A stretch of DNA of 64,000 nt. It comes from Phytohabitans rumicis. GTDB taxonomy: Bacteria; Actinomycetota; Actinomycetes; Mycobacteriales; Micromonosporaceae. Both the position numbers and the translations under genes were made by a program. Below the pieces are notes generated by a model, which saw only the letters and a list, made by a program, of their open reading frames with translations, was not told the origin of the DNA and did not search any database. This document shows, piece after piece, positions 27,093-35,530 of this stretch. Location: contig NZ_BLPG01000001.1 of the NCBI RefSeq assembly GCF_011764445.1, forward strand, positions 7,953,001 through 8,017,000. Reading direction: 5' to 3'. Numbering within the stretch: the first letter of the stretch is position 1; the number at the start of each line of letters is the position of its first letter.

Positions 27093-27391
27093 CTAGAGAT
27101 ATTGGGTCAGGGTCAGGATTTGGGCTGCCGCGACGCTCGTCGTGGTCCAGGCCGTCGCTCCCGCGGCCTCGCCCTCCGCGGTTGACGACCCATACCCCTC
27201 GGCGCGCTTGTCCCGCGGACCTGGCAGCGCTGGTCGGGGATTTCGGCTCGCTTTGCGAGCCGCCGACCTGCGCGGTGCCCGCGGGAGCATGCGGTCCGCA
27301 GGTGACGCGGACCGGGGTAAATCTGCCTGAGAATCGTTACGACGCGCCGGACCCGTCATCAGCCGGGCCCTCGACTCCGAAAGGTCTCTAG
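27092..27391. repeat. CTAG-bounded intergenic repeat, copy 3
   Basis: About 300 bases bounded by CTAGAGA and, inverted, TCTCTAG. The core at 27121-27179 matches the copies at 16604 and 23659. A hairpin GGCTCGC/TTT/GCGAGCC at 27246-27262 could end transcription of the channel gene. An 88-residue open frame on the minus strand here is repeat-derived and not credible. Confidence 0.65.
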
Positions 27392-27936
27392 ATCGTCATT
27401 GCGGTGGTTACCGCGATCAGCGCGCAGCCGAGGACGAGAGACGTGTCCCGGTAGAACGTCAGGGTCGTGGGGCACCGCGTGTCGAGGAAGCCGCGGACTC
27501 CGCCCCTTGCGGCGCTGCCGACACGGTATTCGCTGACGCGGCCGAGTGCGGCCACGATGAGCAACGCGACGAACAGGGCGACCGCCCCGAGCGTCGCCGC
27601 GACGGCACACCACGCCAGCACCCCACGTCCGAACGACAGGCCCGCCACCGTCGCGAATATGCCGGCCACGACGAGCCCCAGCAGCGTGGCGAGGGTGGCG
27701 GTGACGCCCGAGGCGCGGCGCATCAGGAGGATGACGACGTCCGTACGCATGGCGCCGGCATCGGGGTTCTTCAGGAAGGCGCGTAGGCCAAGTTCGTCGT
27801 GGCGGTCCTCATCCAGATGGGCCCGCAACAGGTGCTGCCAAAACCGGTCAAACAGCGGACCGCACAGCGCGGTCAGCACCGCCTGCAGCGCCGAGACGGC
27901 CGCCAGGAGGATCGAGGCCGCCGACGCCGCGGTCAC
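27388..27936 (-). CDS. Hypothetical membrane protein
   Basis: 182 residues from GTG 27936. It has a hydrophobic N-terminus (about 5-28), a soluble segment ('LRAHLDEDRHDELGLRAFLK'), two central spans (about 75-130) and a C-terminal span. I recognise no family. The gene starts three bases after the stop of the next gene upstream, forming an unknown three-gene unit. Its stop lies in the CTAG end of the adjacent repeat. Confidence 0.55.
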   Translation of the reverse strand: MTAASAASILLAAVSALQAVLTALCGPLFDRFWQHLLRAHLDEDRHDELGLRAFLKNPDAGAMRTDVVILLMRRASGVTATLATLLGLVVAGIFATVAGLSFGRGVLAWCAVAATLGAVALFVALLIVAALGRVSEYRVGSAARGGVRGFLDTRCPTTLTFYRDTSLVLGCALIAVTTAMTI

Positions 27937-27939
27937 CGG

Positions 27940-28344
27940 TCAACTCGCCGTCAGCGTCGGTACGCAGTGCCGGCTGTACACCTTGGCCGGGTGCCCGCTC
28001 AGCGGTTGGCTGGCGCTCAAGGTCCAGGTGACGGTGGTGTCCAGGTCGGCGACGACCGGGCTCGGCGGCGGGTTGACCAGCACCACGCCGACCGACGCGG
28101 GGACCCCGCACCGGGCGGCCACCCGACCGCCGCGGTGGGACCACGTCGAGCATCCGGCTTGGCCGAACGCCAGGATCTGATCGCCGGGCGGCGTGAGCGC
28201 GAAGCTGAACGTGGCATCGAAGAGGTCGCAGCCGGTGTGGTTGTCGAGGACGGCCTTGTGCACGCTGCCCATGGCCGGGATCGGGTCCGGCGCGCTCTCC
28301 GCGACCAGTTGGATGAAGTTGCGGTTGTCGTAGCTCTTGGTCAT
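27940..28344 (-). CDS. Hypothetical protein, 134 residues
   Basis: Soluble, with four Cys ('HTGCDLF', 'GQAGCSTW', 'ARCGVP', 'SRHCVP') and a central segment suggestive of a beta-rich domain. ATG 28344 overlaps the stop of the preceding gene by four bases, so the two are coupled. No signal peptide and no family recognised. Confidence 0.55.
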   Translation of the reverse strand: MTKSYDNRNFIQLVAESAPDPIPAMGSVHKAVLDNHTGCDLFDATFSFALTPPGDQILAFGQAGCSTWSHRGGRVAARCGVPASVGVVLVNPPPSPVVADLDTTVTWTLSASQPLSGHPAKVYSRHCVPTLTAS

Positions 28345-28964
28345 AGCCGAGGCTCCCAGAAGGCCGTACCTACCACGGTGACGATCCGCGGGACCGCCGA
28401 TGGCGCGACATCCGTAAGGAAGATCTGGTTGTCGTCGAAGAGGTTGACGATGCCGTCCGCCAGTCGCACGGTCAACCCGTTCACCGCGCGCGCCTCCGGG
28501 ATCCCGAAGGCGTCGTACAGCGGCCGAGGATCCGCGAGATCCACGACATGCGTGCCGAGCGGGTCCTGAAATCGCAGGGCCAGCACGACACCGTCGGCGT
28601 GGTACGCCTGGTGAAAGTCCGTCCGGATCTCGTGCCCGGCGGTCGGGCGCCACCGCGCCGCGACGCTCAGGTTGGCGGCCGCGACCGGGCCGGCGACGCC
28701 GACAACGGCGCCGGCCATCCGCTCGGACAACCCGGGATCGTCCAGGACGTACGCGGCCACCGTGAAGTCGGACCGCGGCGACAGCCAGGCGGCCTCCAAT
28801 CCCTCGTACGCCATCCAGCCGCGCCCCAGCGAGGCGTACCCGGAGTCGACGCGCATCCAGGTGGGGTCGCCGCCGGGGAGGGCGGGCGGCGCGCCGTTGA
28901 AGACGACCTGCTCCGGGGCCACGCCGTCAAACACGTACCACGCGCTATGCACGTGCATGGCCAC
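28341..28964 (-). CDS. Hypothetical protein, 207 residues
   Basis: Starts MAMHVHSAWYVF; ATG 28958 is an alternative. A beta-rich sequence with Trp and Asp ('WMRVDSGYASLGRGWMAYEG', 'FFDDNQ'-like 'LFDDNQIFL'). No signal peptide. It heads a coupled unit with the two unknown genes downstream and follows an alcohol dehydrogenase gene by only three bases. I cannot assign a function. Confidence 0.55.
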   Translation of the reverse strand: MAMHVHSAWYVFDGVAPEQVVFNGAPPALPGGDPTWMRVDSGYASLGRGWMAYEGLEAAWLSPRSDFTVAAYVLDDPGLSERMAGAVVGVAGPVAAANLSVAARWRPTAGHEIRTDFHQAYHADGVVLALRFQDPLGTHVVDLADPRPLYDAFGIPEARAVNGLTVRLADGIVNLFDDNQIFLTDVAPSAVPRIVTVVGTAFWEPRL

Positions 28965-28967
28965 AGG

Positions 28968-30125
28968 CTACCGCGTGGCGTGGGCCAGGATGGCGTGTAA
29001 TTCAGCTGCTTCGAGGACGACGGGGTTGCCCTGGGTGCTGCTGGCCTTGGCGGTCTTGGCGACGATGTCGTCGGCGTGTTCGGCGCGCAGGCCGTACGCG
29101 CCGAGCGCCGGCACCTGGAGCAGGCTCAGGGTTTCGCGCAACCAGGCGATACCGTCCGCTGTGGAGGCTTGGGCGTTCCCGGTGAGCAGCGCCGCGCTCT
29201 CCGCGTACCGGGTCAGCGCCGGGTGGTGGGGTTGACGGGCGCGCAGTGCCGCGACGTTCGCCTCGATGACGGGGACGAGCAGCGCGGCGCAGGCGAGGCC
29301 GTGCGGCACGTCCAGGACGCCGCCGATCACGCCGGCGAACCCGTGTACCGCGCCGAGTTTGGCGTTGGCGAGCGCCATCCCGCCCAGGAGCGCGCAGACG
29401 GCCATGTCGGTGCGCGCGTCGACGTCGGTGCCGTCCGCGTAGGCGCGCCGCAGGCCGCTGCCCGCGCGGCGGAGCCCTTCGCGCGCCAGCGCGTCGGTCA
29501 CCGGATTGGCGCGGATCGAGACGAGCGGTTCGAGGCACTGGGTGAGTGCGTCCAGCCCGCTGGCCGCGGTCACCGCCGGCGGGCAGTCGATGGTCAGCAG
29601 CGGGTCGACGAGCGCGACGCGGGGGATCATCCCGGGCGCGCGCAAGCTCGCCTTCAGCCCGTGCGCGGGCGAGGCGAGCACCGCGTTGGCGGTCACCTCC
29701 GAGCCGGTGCCGGCGGTGGTGGGCACCGCGACGCACGGCACGGACGGCTTGGCGATGGGGTGCCCCTGCCCGACCACCTCGAGGTAGTCCAGCGGGTCGC
29801 CGCCGTTGGCCAGCAGCATGGCCACCGCCTTGCCCAGATCGAGGACGCTGCCGCCGCCGATCGCGACGACGACGTCGGCCCGGTGCTCCCGGGCCGCCGC
29901 CACGCCGGCACGCGCCAGGTCGACGGTGGGTTCGCCGGTCACGGGGAACACCGCGTACGGCACGGCCAGCCGCGCGATCAGCTCATGGTGCCGGTCCGGG
30001 TGGGCGCCGGTGCACACCAGCGCCCGCGTGCCGAGGCCGCGCACGACCGCCGGCAACTCCGCGGCCCGGCCGGGACCGACCAGCAGCCGGCCGGCGGTGG
30101 CGAACTCGAACGGCGCCGTACTCAT
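28968..30125 (-). CDS. Iron-containing alcohol dehydrogenase
   Basis: 385 residues of the group III (Fe) alcohol dehydrogenase fold. The NAD(P) site is 'VVVAIGGGSVLDLGKAVA' and 'VPTTAGTGSEVT'. Metal-site region: 'GLDALTQCLEPLVS', then 'GAVHGFAGVIGGVLDVPHG' with two His. The position that is His in FucO (DALTH) is Gln here, as in one large subfamily, so metal preference may differ. It would interconvert an alcohol and aldehyde in the cytoplasm; substrate unknown. Confidence 0.85.
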   Translation of the reverse strand: MSTAPFEFATAGRLLVGPGRAAELPAVVRGLGTRALVCTGAHPDRHHELIARLAVPYAVFPVTGEPTVDLARAGVAAAREHRADVVVAIGGGSVLDLGKAVAMLLANGGDPLDYLEVVGQGHPIAKPSVPCVAVPTTAGTGSEVTANAVLASPAHGLKASLRAPGMIPRVALVDPLLTIDCPPAVTAASGLDALTQCLEPLVSIRANPVTDALAREGLRRAGSGLRRAYADGTDVDARTDMAVCALLGGMALANAKLGAVHGFAGVIGGVLDVPHGLACAALLVPVIEANVAALRARQPHHPALTRYAESAALLTGNAQASTADGIAWLRETLSLLQVPALGAYGLRAEHADDIVAKTAKASSTQGNPVVLEAAELHAILAHATR

Positions 30126-30159
30126 GCGATGACAGCCTAGTCTCCGATCTCGCGTCCCT

Positions 30160-30193
30160 ACGACAGAACGGAGACCTGACGACAGAACGGAGA
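30160..30193. repeat. Two 15-base direct repeats upstream of the 30202 gene
   Basis: ACGACAGAACGGAGA occurs at 30160-30174 and 30179-30193, a 19-base period, ending eight bases before the ATG of the + strand gene and between it and the divergent alcohol dehydrogenase gene. It could bind a regulator on two faces of DNA; the second copy also covers the ribosome-binding region. Confidence 0.45.
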
Positions 30194-30201
30194 ATGGACG
30201 G

Positions 30202-30786
30202 ATGACGGGACCCAGTGTCTTGGTGCTTCTGCGCACTCCACTGTCCGATGCGGATGTCAACGCGTTGTACGCGTGGCTGGCCAAGGGGTTCGGCGCGGAG
30301 GACGACGGTTGGTGGCTGCTGCGTGACGCGGACGCGGTCGGCCTGCCGTGCCCGTCGGAGCCGACCGGTGCGGTGCTGGTGGAGCCCGGCCCGTGGTCGG
30401 GTCGCGACGAGCCCGAGGTGCCCGCGACGTACGCGGCGGCGGTGGGCTTCGTGCCGGTCGCGGAGATCGGCCTGGCGATGGAGGGCGGCCGCGACGGCGA
30501 GCACCGACTCCTCGCCCACCTGGCGTTGGCCCTGGTCGGCTGCTACGGCGGACTGATCGAGGTGGACGGCATGGTCAAGTTCGCGCCGCCGGCTGCCGCC
30601 CAGCCGGAGACCGAGGCGCAGCGACGGCAGCGGTGGCTGGCCGCCAACCGTACGGGGGTGGCCGGCATGCCCGGTCGCTGTTACGAGGCCCCGTACGTGT
30701 CGATGCGGGGCGAGCCCGTGATCGTGAACGTGGTGGACGCGGAGTTCCTGGCGGCGTGGCTGCGTCACCCGAGCTTTCGCATGTGA
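30202..30786 (+). CDS. Hypothetical protein, 194 residues
   Basis: Compact soluble protein beginning 'MTGPSVLVLLRTPLSDADV', with 'HLALALVGCYGGLIEVDGMV' and a C-terminal 'EFLAAWLRHPSFRM'. The pattern resembles small actinobacterial proteins of unknown function. Start ATG 30202. Divergent from the alcohol dehydrogenase gene. No function inferred. Confidence 0.6.
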   Translation: MTGPSVLVLLRTPLSDADVNALYAWLAKGFGAEDDGWWLLRDADAVGLPCPSEPTGAVLVEPGPWSGRDEPEVPATYAAAVGFVPVAEIGLAMEGGRDGEHRLLAHLALALVGCYGGLIEVDGMVKFAPPAAAQPETEAQRRQRWLAANRTGVAGMPGRCYEAPYVSMRGEPVIVNVVDAEFLAAWLRHPSFRM

Positions 30787-30806
30787 GTCGTCCCAGGGCT
30801 TGCGAG

Positions 30807-30820
30807 TGGAAGCCTTTCCA
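30807..30820. promoter_or_regulatory. Palindrome upstream of the GH62 gene
   Basis: TGGAA / GCCT / TTCCA is a 5-4-5 inverted repeat about 170 bases before the GH62 start. A possible regulator site; no match to a specific known operator. Confidence 0.3.
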
Positions 30821-30933
30821 TCGATACTTGCAACTGTTTCGCGAGCTGGGCACGTGCGCAGGGCGAGGGCATCCCTGCGTGATCCCGCCTGGTCAGCTGC
30901 CGCATGGTTGTCGACCGGTCGGGCCCCGACAGA

Positions 30934-30947
30934 TGTTAACGCTAACA
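30934..30947. promoter_or_regulatory. LacI-type operator upstream of GH62-GH43
   Basis: TGTTA / ACGC / TAACA has inverted 5-base arms around a CG centre, the form of LacI/GalR-family operators. It lies 40 bases before the GH62 ATG, suggesting sugar-induced control of the two-gene arabinoxylanase unit. Confidence 0.55.
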
Positions 30948-30987
30948 CCGACCGTGCCGCCATCGAGGCGGTGGAACGGAGAGTGGC

Positions 30988-32451
30988 ATGTCCGCGAAAC
31001 GAACGAAATCCCTGCTGGCCGCGGGGGCGGTCGCCGCGCTGGCGGTCACCGCGCTGACCGTCACGACGGCGAACGCCGCCGCGGGCTGCCGGGTCAGCTA
31101 TGCGGTCACCAGCCAGTGGCAGAGCGGGTTCGGCGCGAGCGTCGCGGTCACCAACCTCGGTGACCCGATCTCCTCGTGGAACCTGGTGTGGAGCTTCGGC
31201 GCCGGCCAGAGCATCACGCAGATCTGGAACGCCACCCACACCCAGTCCGGCGCGCAGGTCACCGCGCGCAACGTCTCCTACAACGGCAGCATCGCCACGA
31301 ACGCGACGGTGTCGTTCGGCTTCAACGGGGCCTGGGCCGGCAGCAACCCGGTGCCCACGGCGTTCACCCTGAACGGCACCGCGTGCACCGGCGGCGTCAC
31401 GCCGACGTCCGCGCCGCCCACGTCCGCCGCGCCGACGACGCCGCCCCCGACCACGCCGCCGCCCACCTCGCCGCCGCCGACCGGCACGTTGCCGTCGACG
31501 CTGCGGTGGAGCTCCAGCGGCGTGCTGGCCGGTCCGAAGCCAGACGCGGCACACAGCGACATCGCGGCGATCAAGGACTACACGGTGGTGCGGCACAACA
31601 ACGCCTGGCAGGTCTACGCGACCACGGCGAGCCCGGCGCGGGGCTGGAACCTGGTGCACTTCTCGTTCCCGGACTGGCCGCAGGCGAACGCCGCCACACA
31701 CACCTATTTGGACACCGCGACCCCGATCGGCACCGGATACCGGGCGGCTCCGCACATCTTCTACTTCGCGCCGCAGAACCTGTGGTACATGGTCTATCAG
31801 ACCCCGCTGCCCACGTACTCGACCAGCACCGACCCGAGCAACCCGCGCTCCTGGACCACGCCGCGCAACTTCATCGGCAGCGAACCGGCGATCGTCACGC
31901 AGAACAAGGGCAGCGGCTCGTGGCTCGACTTCTGGATGATCTGTGACAGCGCGAACTGCTACCTGTTCTCCAGCGACGACAACGGCCACATCTACCGGTC
32001 GCAGACCACCATGGCCAGCTTCCCGAACGGCTTCGGCAACACGGTCATCGCCCTGCAAGACTCCAACCGGTTCAACCTCTTCGAGGGCAGCGCCGTCTAC
32101 AAGGTCGGCAGCGGCAACCAGTACCTGCTGCTGCAGGAGGCGATCGGCTCCGACGGCAAACGCTGGTACCGGTCGTTCACGTCCAGCAGCCTCGCCGGGT
32201 CGTGGACCCCGCACCTGGCGACGGAGGCCAACCCGTTCGCCCGCTCCAACAACGTGACGTTCTCCGGTACCGCGTGGACCCGGGACTTCAGCCACGGCGA
32301 GCTGATCCGGGCCGGCAACGACCAGACCGTGCCCCTCAACCCGTGCCAGATGCGGTTCCTGTACCAGGGCATGGACCCCAACGCGAGCGGCGACTACATC
32401 CGGCTGCCCTGGCGCATGGGCCTGCTCACCCAAACCAACTCGACCTGCTAG
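30988..32451 (+). CDS. CBM2-GH62 alpha-L-arabinofuranosidase
   Basis: 487 residues, secreted. It removes arabinose side chains from arabinoxylan. Signal peptide about 1-31 ('TVTTANAAAG' cleavage region), CBM2 about 33-133 ('WQSGFGASVAVTNLGDPISS'), a Thr/Pro linker about 134-170, then the GH62 five-blade propeller. The latter shows 'LRWSSSGVLAGPKPD', 'IAAIKDYTVV' with the catalytic-base Asp, 'SGSWLDFWMICD' and 'FNLFEGSAVYKV' with the probable acid Glu. The GH43 gene follows after 17 bases. Confidence 0.92.
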   Translation: MSAKRTKSLLAAGAVAALAVTALTVTTANAAAGCRVSYAVTSQWQSGFGASVAVTNLGDPISSWNLVWSFGAGQSITQIWNATHTQSGAQVTARNVSYNGSIATNATVSFGFNGAWAGSNPVPTAFTLNGTACTGGVTPTSAPPTSAAPTTPPPTTPPPTSPPPTGTLPSTLRWSSSGVLAGPKPDAAHSDIAAIKDYTVVRHNNAWQVYATTASPARGWNLVHFSFPDWPQANAATHTYLDTATPIGTGYRAAPHIFYFAPQNLWYMVYQTPLPTYSTSTDPSNPRSWTTPRNFIGSEPAIVTQNKGSGSWLDFWMICDSANCYLFSSDDNGHIYRSQTTMASFPNGFGNTVIALQDSNRFNLFEGSAVYKVGSGNQYLLLQEAIGSDGKRWYRSFTSSSLAGSWTPHLATEANPFARSNNVTFSGTAWTRDFSHGELIRAGNDQTVPLNPCQMRFLYQGMDPNASGDYIRLPWRMGLLTQTNSTC

Positions 32452-32468
32452 TGAGGGAGGAGGGCTTC

Positions 32469-34448
32469 GTGCACTTCGCGCGCCCTCGGCTCTGGCTCGT
32501 GACCGCGGCGGTCGCCGCGGTCACGGCCGCCGGAGTCGTCACCGCCGTGTCGGCGCAGGCCGCCGCCGGATGCAAGGTCACCTACACCGTCACCAACCAG
32601 TGGCAGGGCGGCTTCGGTGCCAGCGTCACGGTGGACAACCTGGGCGACCCGGTCACCGGCTGGGGGCTGACCTGGTCGTTCGCCGCCGGACAGACGATCA
32701 CCCAGCTATGGAACGGCTCGTTCGCGCAGTCCGGTGCCCAGGTGACCGTGACCAACGCCGCCTGGAACGGCAGCATCCCCACCGGCGGCTCGGTCGGCTT
32801 CGGCTTCAACGGCACGTCGACGTCGTCGAACCCGGTCCCGACGAGCTTCGCCCTCAACGGCGTGATCTGCACGGGGTCGGTCCCGCCGACGTCGTCCGCG
32901 CCGCCCACCTCCGCGCCGCCCACCTCCGCACCGCCCACGTCCGCGCCGCCGTCCACGTTCACCAACCCCGTGCTGTGGCAGGACTTCGCGGACATCGACA
33001 TCATCCGGGTGGGTGACGCGTACTACTACTCGGCGTCCACGATGCACTACTCGCCCGGTGCGCCGATCCTGCGCTCCTACGACCTGGTCAACTGGGAGTT
33101 CGCCGGCCACTCGGTGCCCAGCCTGGACTTCGAGTCGGCCAACTACAACCTGTCCGGCGGTCGGGCGTACGTCAAAGGCATCTGGGCGTCCACATTGAAC
33201 TACCGGCGCAGCAACGGCACCTTCTACTGGATCGGCTGTGTCGAGTTCAACCGCACCTACGTCTACACCGCCACCACGGTCGAAGGGCCGTGGACCAAGC
33301 GCTCGCGCATCAACAACTGCTACTACGACGCCGGCCTGCTCGTCGACGACAACGACACGATGTACGTCGCGTACGGCAACACGAACATCAGCGTGGCGCA
33401 GCTGTCCGCCGACGGGCTGTCCCAGGTGCGCGCCCAGCAGGTCTTCACCACGCCGTCGAGCGTCGGGACCCTCGAAGGCGCCCGGTTCTACAAGAGGAAC
33501 GGCAGCTACTACATCTGGCTCACCCGGCCCGCCAACGGGCAGTACGTGCTGAAGGCCAACAACCCGTTCGGCCCGTACGAGATGCGGCAGGTCCTGCTCG
33601 ACCTGCCCGGCCCCATCACCGGCGGTGGGGTGCCGCACCAGGGTGGCCTCGTGCAGACACAGAACGGCGACTGGTACTACATGTCCTTTGTGGACGCCTT
33701 CCCGGGCGGCCGGGTGCCGGCGCTGGCACCCATCACCTGGACGGCGGACGGCTGGCCGGTCCTGCAGACCGTCAACGGTCGCTGGGGAGCGACGTACCCG
33801 AAGCCGAACATCCAAACCTCGCGGACCGTCAAGCCGATGATCGGGACGGACACGTTCGCCGGCACGACCCTCGGCCCGCAGTGGGAGTGGAACCACAACC
33901 CCGACAACGCCCGCTGGTCCGTCAACAACGGCCTGCGGCTGCAGACCGCGACCGTCACCAACGACCTGTACGCGGCCCGCAACACCCTGACCCACCGCAT
34001 CCAGGGGCCGACGTCCACCGCCACCATCGAGCTGGACTACTCGACGATGGCGGGCGGCGACCGGGCCGGACTGGCGATGCTGCGGGACTCGTCCGCCTGG
34101 ATCGGCGTCAAACGCGACAACGGCGCCACCCGGGTCGCCATGACCACCGGGCTCACGATGGACAGCAGCTGGAACACCACGGGCACCGGTACCGAGCAGG
34201 CCGGCGCTGCCATCACCGGCGGCCGGATCTGGCTCCGTGTCAACGCCGACATCAGACCCGGCGCGGGTAGACAGGCCCGCTTCTCGTACAGCACCGACGG
34301 GACCACCTTCACCACCCTCGGACCCGCGTTCACGCTCAACAACGCCTGGCAGTTCTTCATGGGCTACCGCTACGGCATCTTCAACCACGCCACCCAGGCC
34401 CTGGGCGGTGCGGTGACCGTACGCAAATTCGACCTCACGACGCCGTGA
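32469..34448 (+). CDS. CBM2-GH43 beta-xylosidase/arabinofuranosidase
   Basis: 659 residues, secreted. GTG 32469 follows GGAGGAGGG. Signal peptide about 1-34, CBM2 about 36-135, Pro/Ser/Thr linker, GH43 propeller (about 165-455) with Asp in 'FADIDIIRVGDAYYY', Asp in 'YYDAGLLVDD' and Glu in 'GTLEGARFYKR', and a concanavalin-like GH43_C2 domain at the end ('WEWNHNPDNARWSVNNGL'). It would act with the GH62 enzyme on arabinoxylan. The CBM2 modules of the two proteins are close relatives, suggesting shuffling. A strong terminator follows. Confidence 0.9.
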   Translation: MHFARPRLWLVTAAVAAVTAAGVVTAVSAQAAAGCKVTYTVTNQWQGGFGASVTVDNLGDPVTGWGLTWSFAAGQTITQLWNGSFAQSGAQVTVTNAAWNGSIPTGGSVGFGFNGTSTSSNPVPTSFALNGVICTGSVPPTSSAPPTSAPPTSAPPTSAPPSTFTNPVLWQDFADIDIIRVGDAYYYSASTMHYSPGAPILRSYDLVNWEFAGHSVPSLDFESANYNLSGGRAYVKGIWASTLNYRRSNGTFYWIGCVEFNRTYVYTATTVEGPWTKRSRINNCYYDAGLLVDDNDTMYVAYGNTNISVAQLSADGLSQVRAQQVFTTPSSVGTLEGARFYKRNGSYYIWLTRPANGQYVLKANNPFGPYEMRQVLLDLPGPITGGGVPHQGGLVQTQNGDWYYMSFVDAFPGGRVPALAPITWTADGWPVLQTVNGRWGATYPKPNIQTSRTVKPMIGTDTFAGTTLGPQWEWNHNPDNARWSVNNGLRLQTATVTNDLYAARNTLTHRIQGPTSTATIELDYSTMAGGDRAGLAMLRDSSAWIGVKRDNGATRVAMTTGLTMDSSWNTTGTGTEQAGAAITGGRIWLRVNADIRPGAGRQARFSYSTDGTTFTTLGPAFTLNNAWQFFMGYRYGIFNHATQALGGAVTVRKFDLTTP

Positions 34449-34449
34449 C

Positions 34450-34483
34450 GGCGCGCCCCGTCGTCGTTTCGACGGGGCGCGCC
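34450..34483. terminator. Strong hairpin terminator after GH43
   Basis: GGCGCGCCCCGTCG / TCGTTT / CGACGGGGCGCGCC: a perfect 14-bp stem with a 6-base loop, right after the GH43 stop and before the convergent 34495 gene. There is no long T tract, as is usual for high-GC actinobacteria. Confidence 0.8.
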
Positions 34484-34494
34484 TTAGGGCCTGG

Positions 34495-35513
34495 TCAGCC
34501 GAGGCGGTCGGTGCGGTCGTAGCCGACGATGACGGTGGCGCCGGCGACGGTTTCGGTGGGTCGTTCGACCTGTTCCCAGGCGAGCAGGGCGCCCGTCTCG
34601 GGGTCGAAGATCAGCAGTTCCCGGGTGGTGGCGGTGTCGACGCTGACGGCCTGGCCGGGCCGGCCGGCGCGGTCGGTGACCGTGCCGCGCCAGGAGACGC
34701 CCGGCACGTCCGCCAGGATGTGCAGGATCCGCGCCCGGGCCTCTTGGGGTACGGCGTAGTAGGAGTAGACGTCGCGGACGGCGAGGAAGACGCTCTGCGG
34801 GTCGGCCCCCATGCTGAGGCGCTTGGCGAGCCGGTCCGCCCCGGTGGACAGCGGCTGGCGGGGCCCGGCCTTGCCGGCTGGCAGGTCGTCGTGCTGGACG
34901 CCCGGGGTCGGATCCGCCTCGTGCCGCTGCCAGTACTGGCGGGACCGCTCGTTGGGGTACACCGGGGCGAGCGGGGTCACGGTGATCCGGCCGGATCCGT
35001 CGGCCAGGTACCAGCGCTGCTTGTCCTGCGGGTAGATGACCTGCGAGTCGCCGCCGGGTTCGGCGTCGATGACGGCGTTCCAGCCCACCGTGTGGATGTA
35101 CGTGTAGCGGCCCGACTTGCCGTCGTACGGTGCGGCGGAGATGCCGTCGGCGAGTCGCCGCAGCCCGTCGCCGGCGCTCGGCGGGTCCAGCGCGTACTGC
35201 ACCGCCACCGGCTGCACGACCGGCCCGAGGAGCAGGTCACCGCGCGGCGGCTCGCCGGCCTGCCCGGGTGGGGCGGGCCCGTCGGCGGTGAGGGCGACCG
35301 CGCCGGCCGTCACGCCGGCCGCCACCGCGAGCACCGCCGCGGCCAGCACGAGCCGGCGCCCGGCTAGGGCCGGGCGGGTCAGGTCCGCCCCCGGGTGGTC
35401 GCCTCGGCGAGCGCGATGACGTCGGCCGCCGCGGTACGCGGATACGGCACCGCGATGTCGCGGGCCGGGTCGGCCGGGCCGAGCAGTGTTCTGGTCCCCT
35501 GTACGTCATGCAT
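34495..35513 (-). CDS. CU044_5270-like sigma-partner membrane protein, frameshifted
   Basis: About 340 residues if one base is restored in the C run (top strand) at 35388-35392. That joins the N-terminal 'PYPRTAAADVIALAEATTRG' to the membrane span 'LVLAAAVLAVAAGVTAGAVA' and an extracytoplasmic domain ('YTYIHTVGWNAVIDAEPGG'). This layout, encoded directly after an ECF sigma gene, is that of the CU044_5270 family. ATG 35513 has GAGGGG nine bases upstream; ATG 35522 is too close to it. Probable anti-sigma or sensor role, inferred. Confidence 0.7.
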
Positions 35514-35530
35514 GTCTGACATCCCCTCAT

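Noticed and set aside
27093-27359. 88-codon minus-strand frame
   Set aside because: Encoded by the CTAG-bounded repeat; its N-terminal half has no family features.
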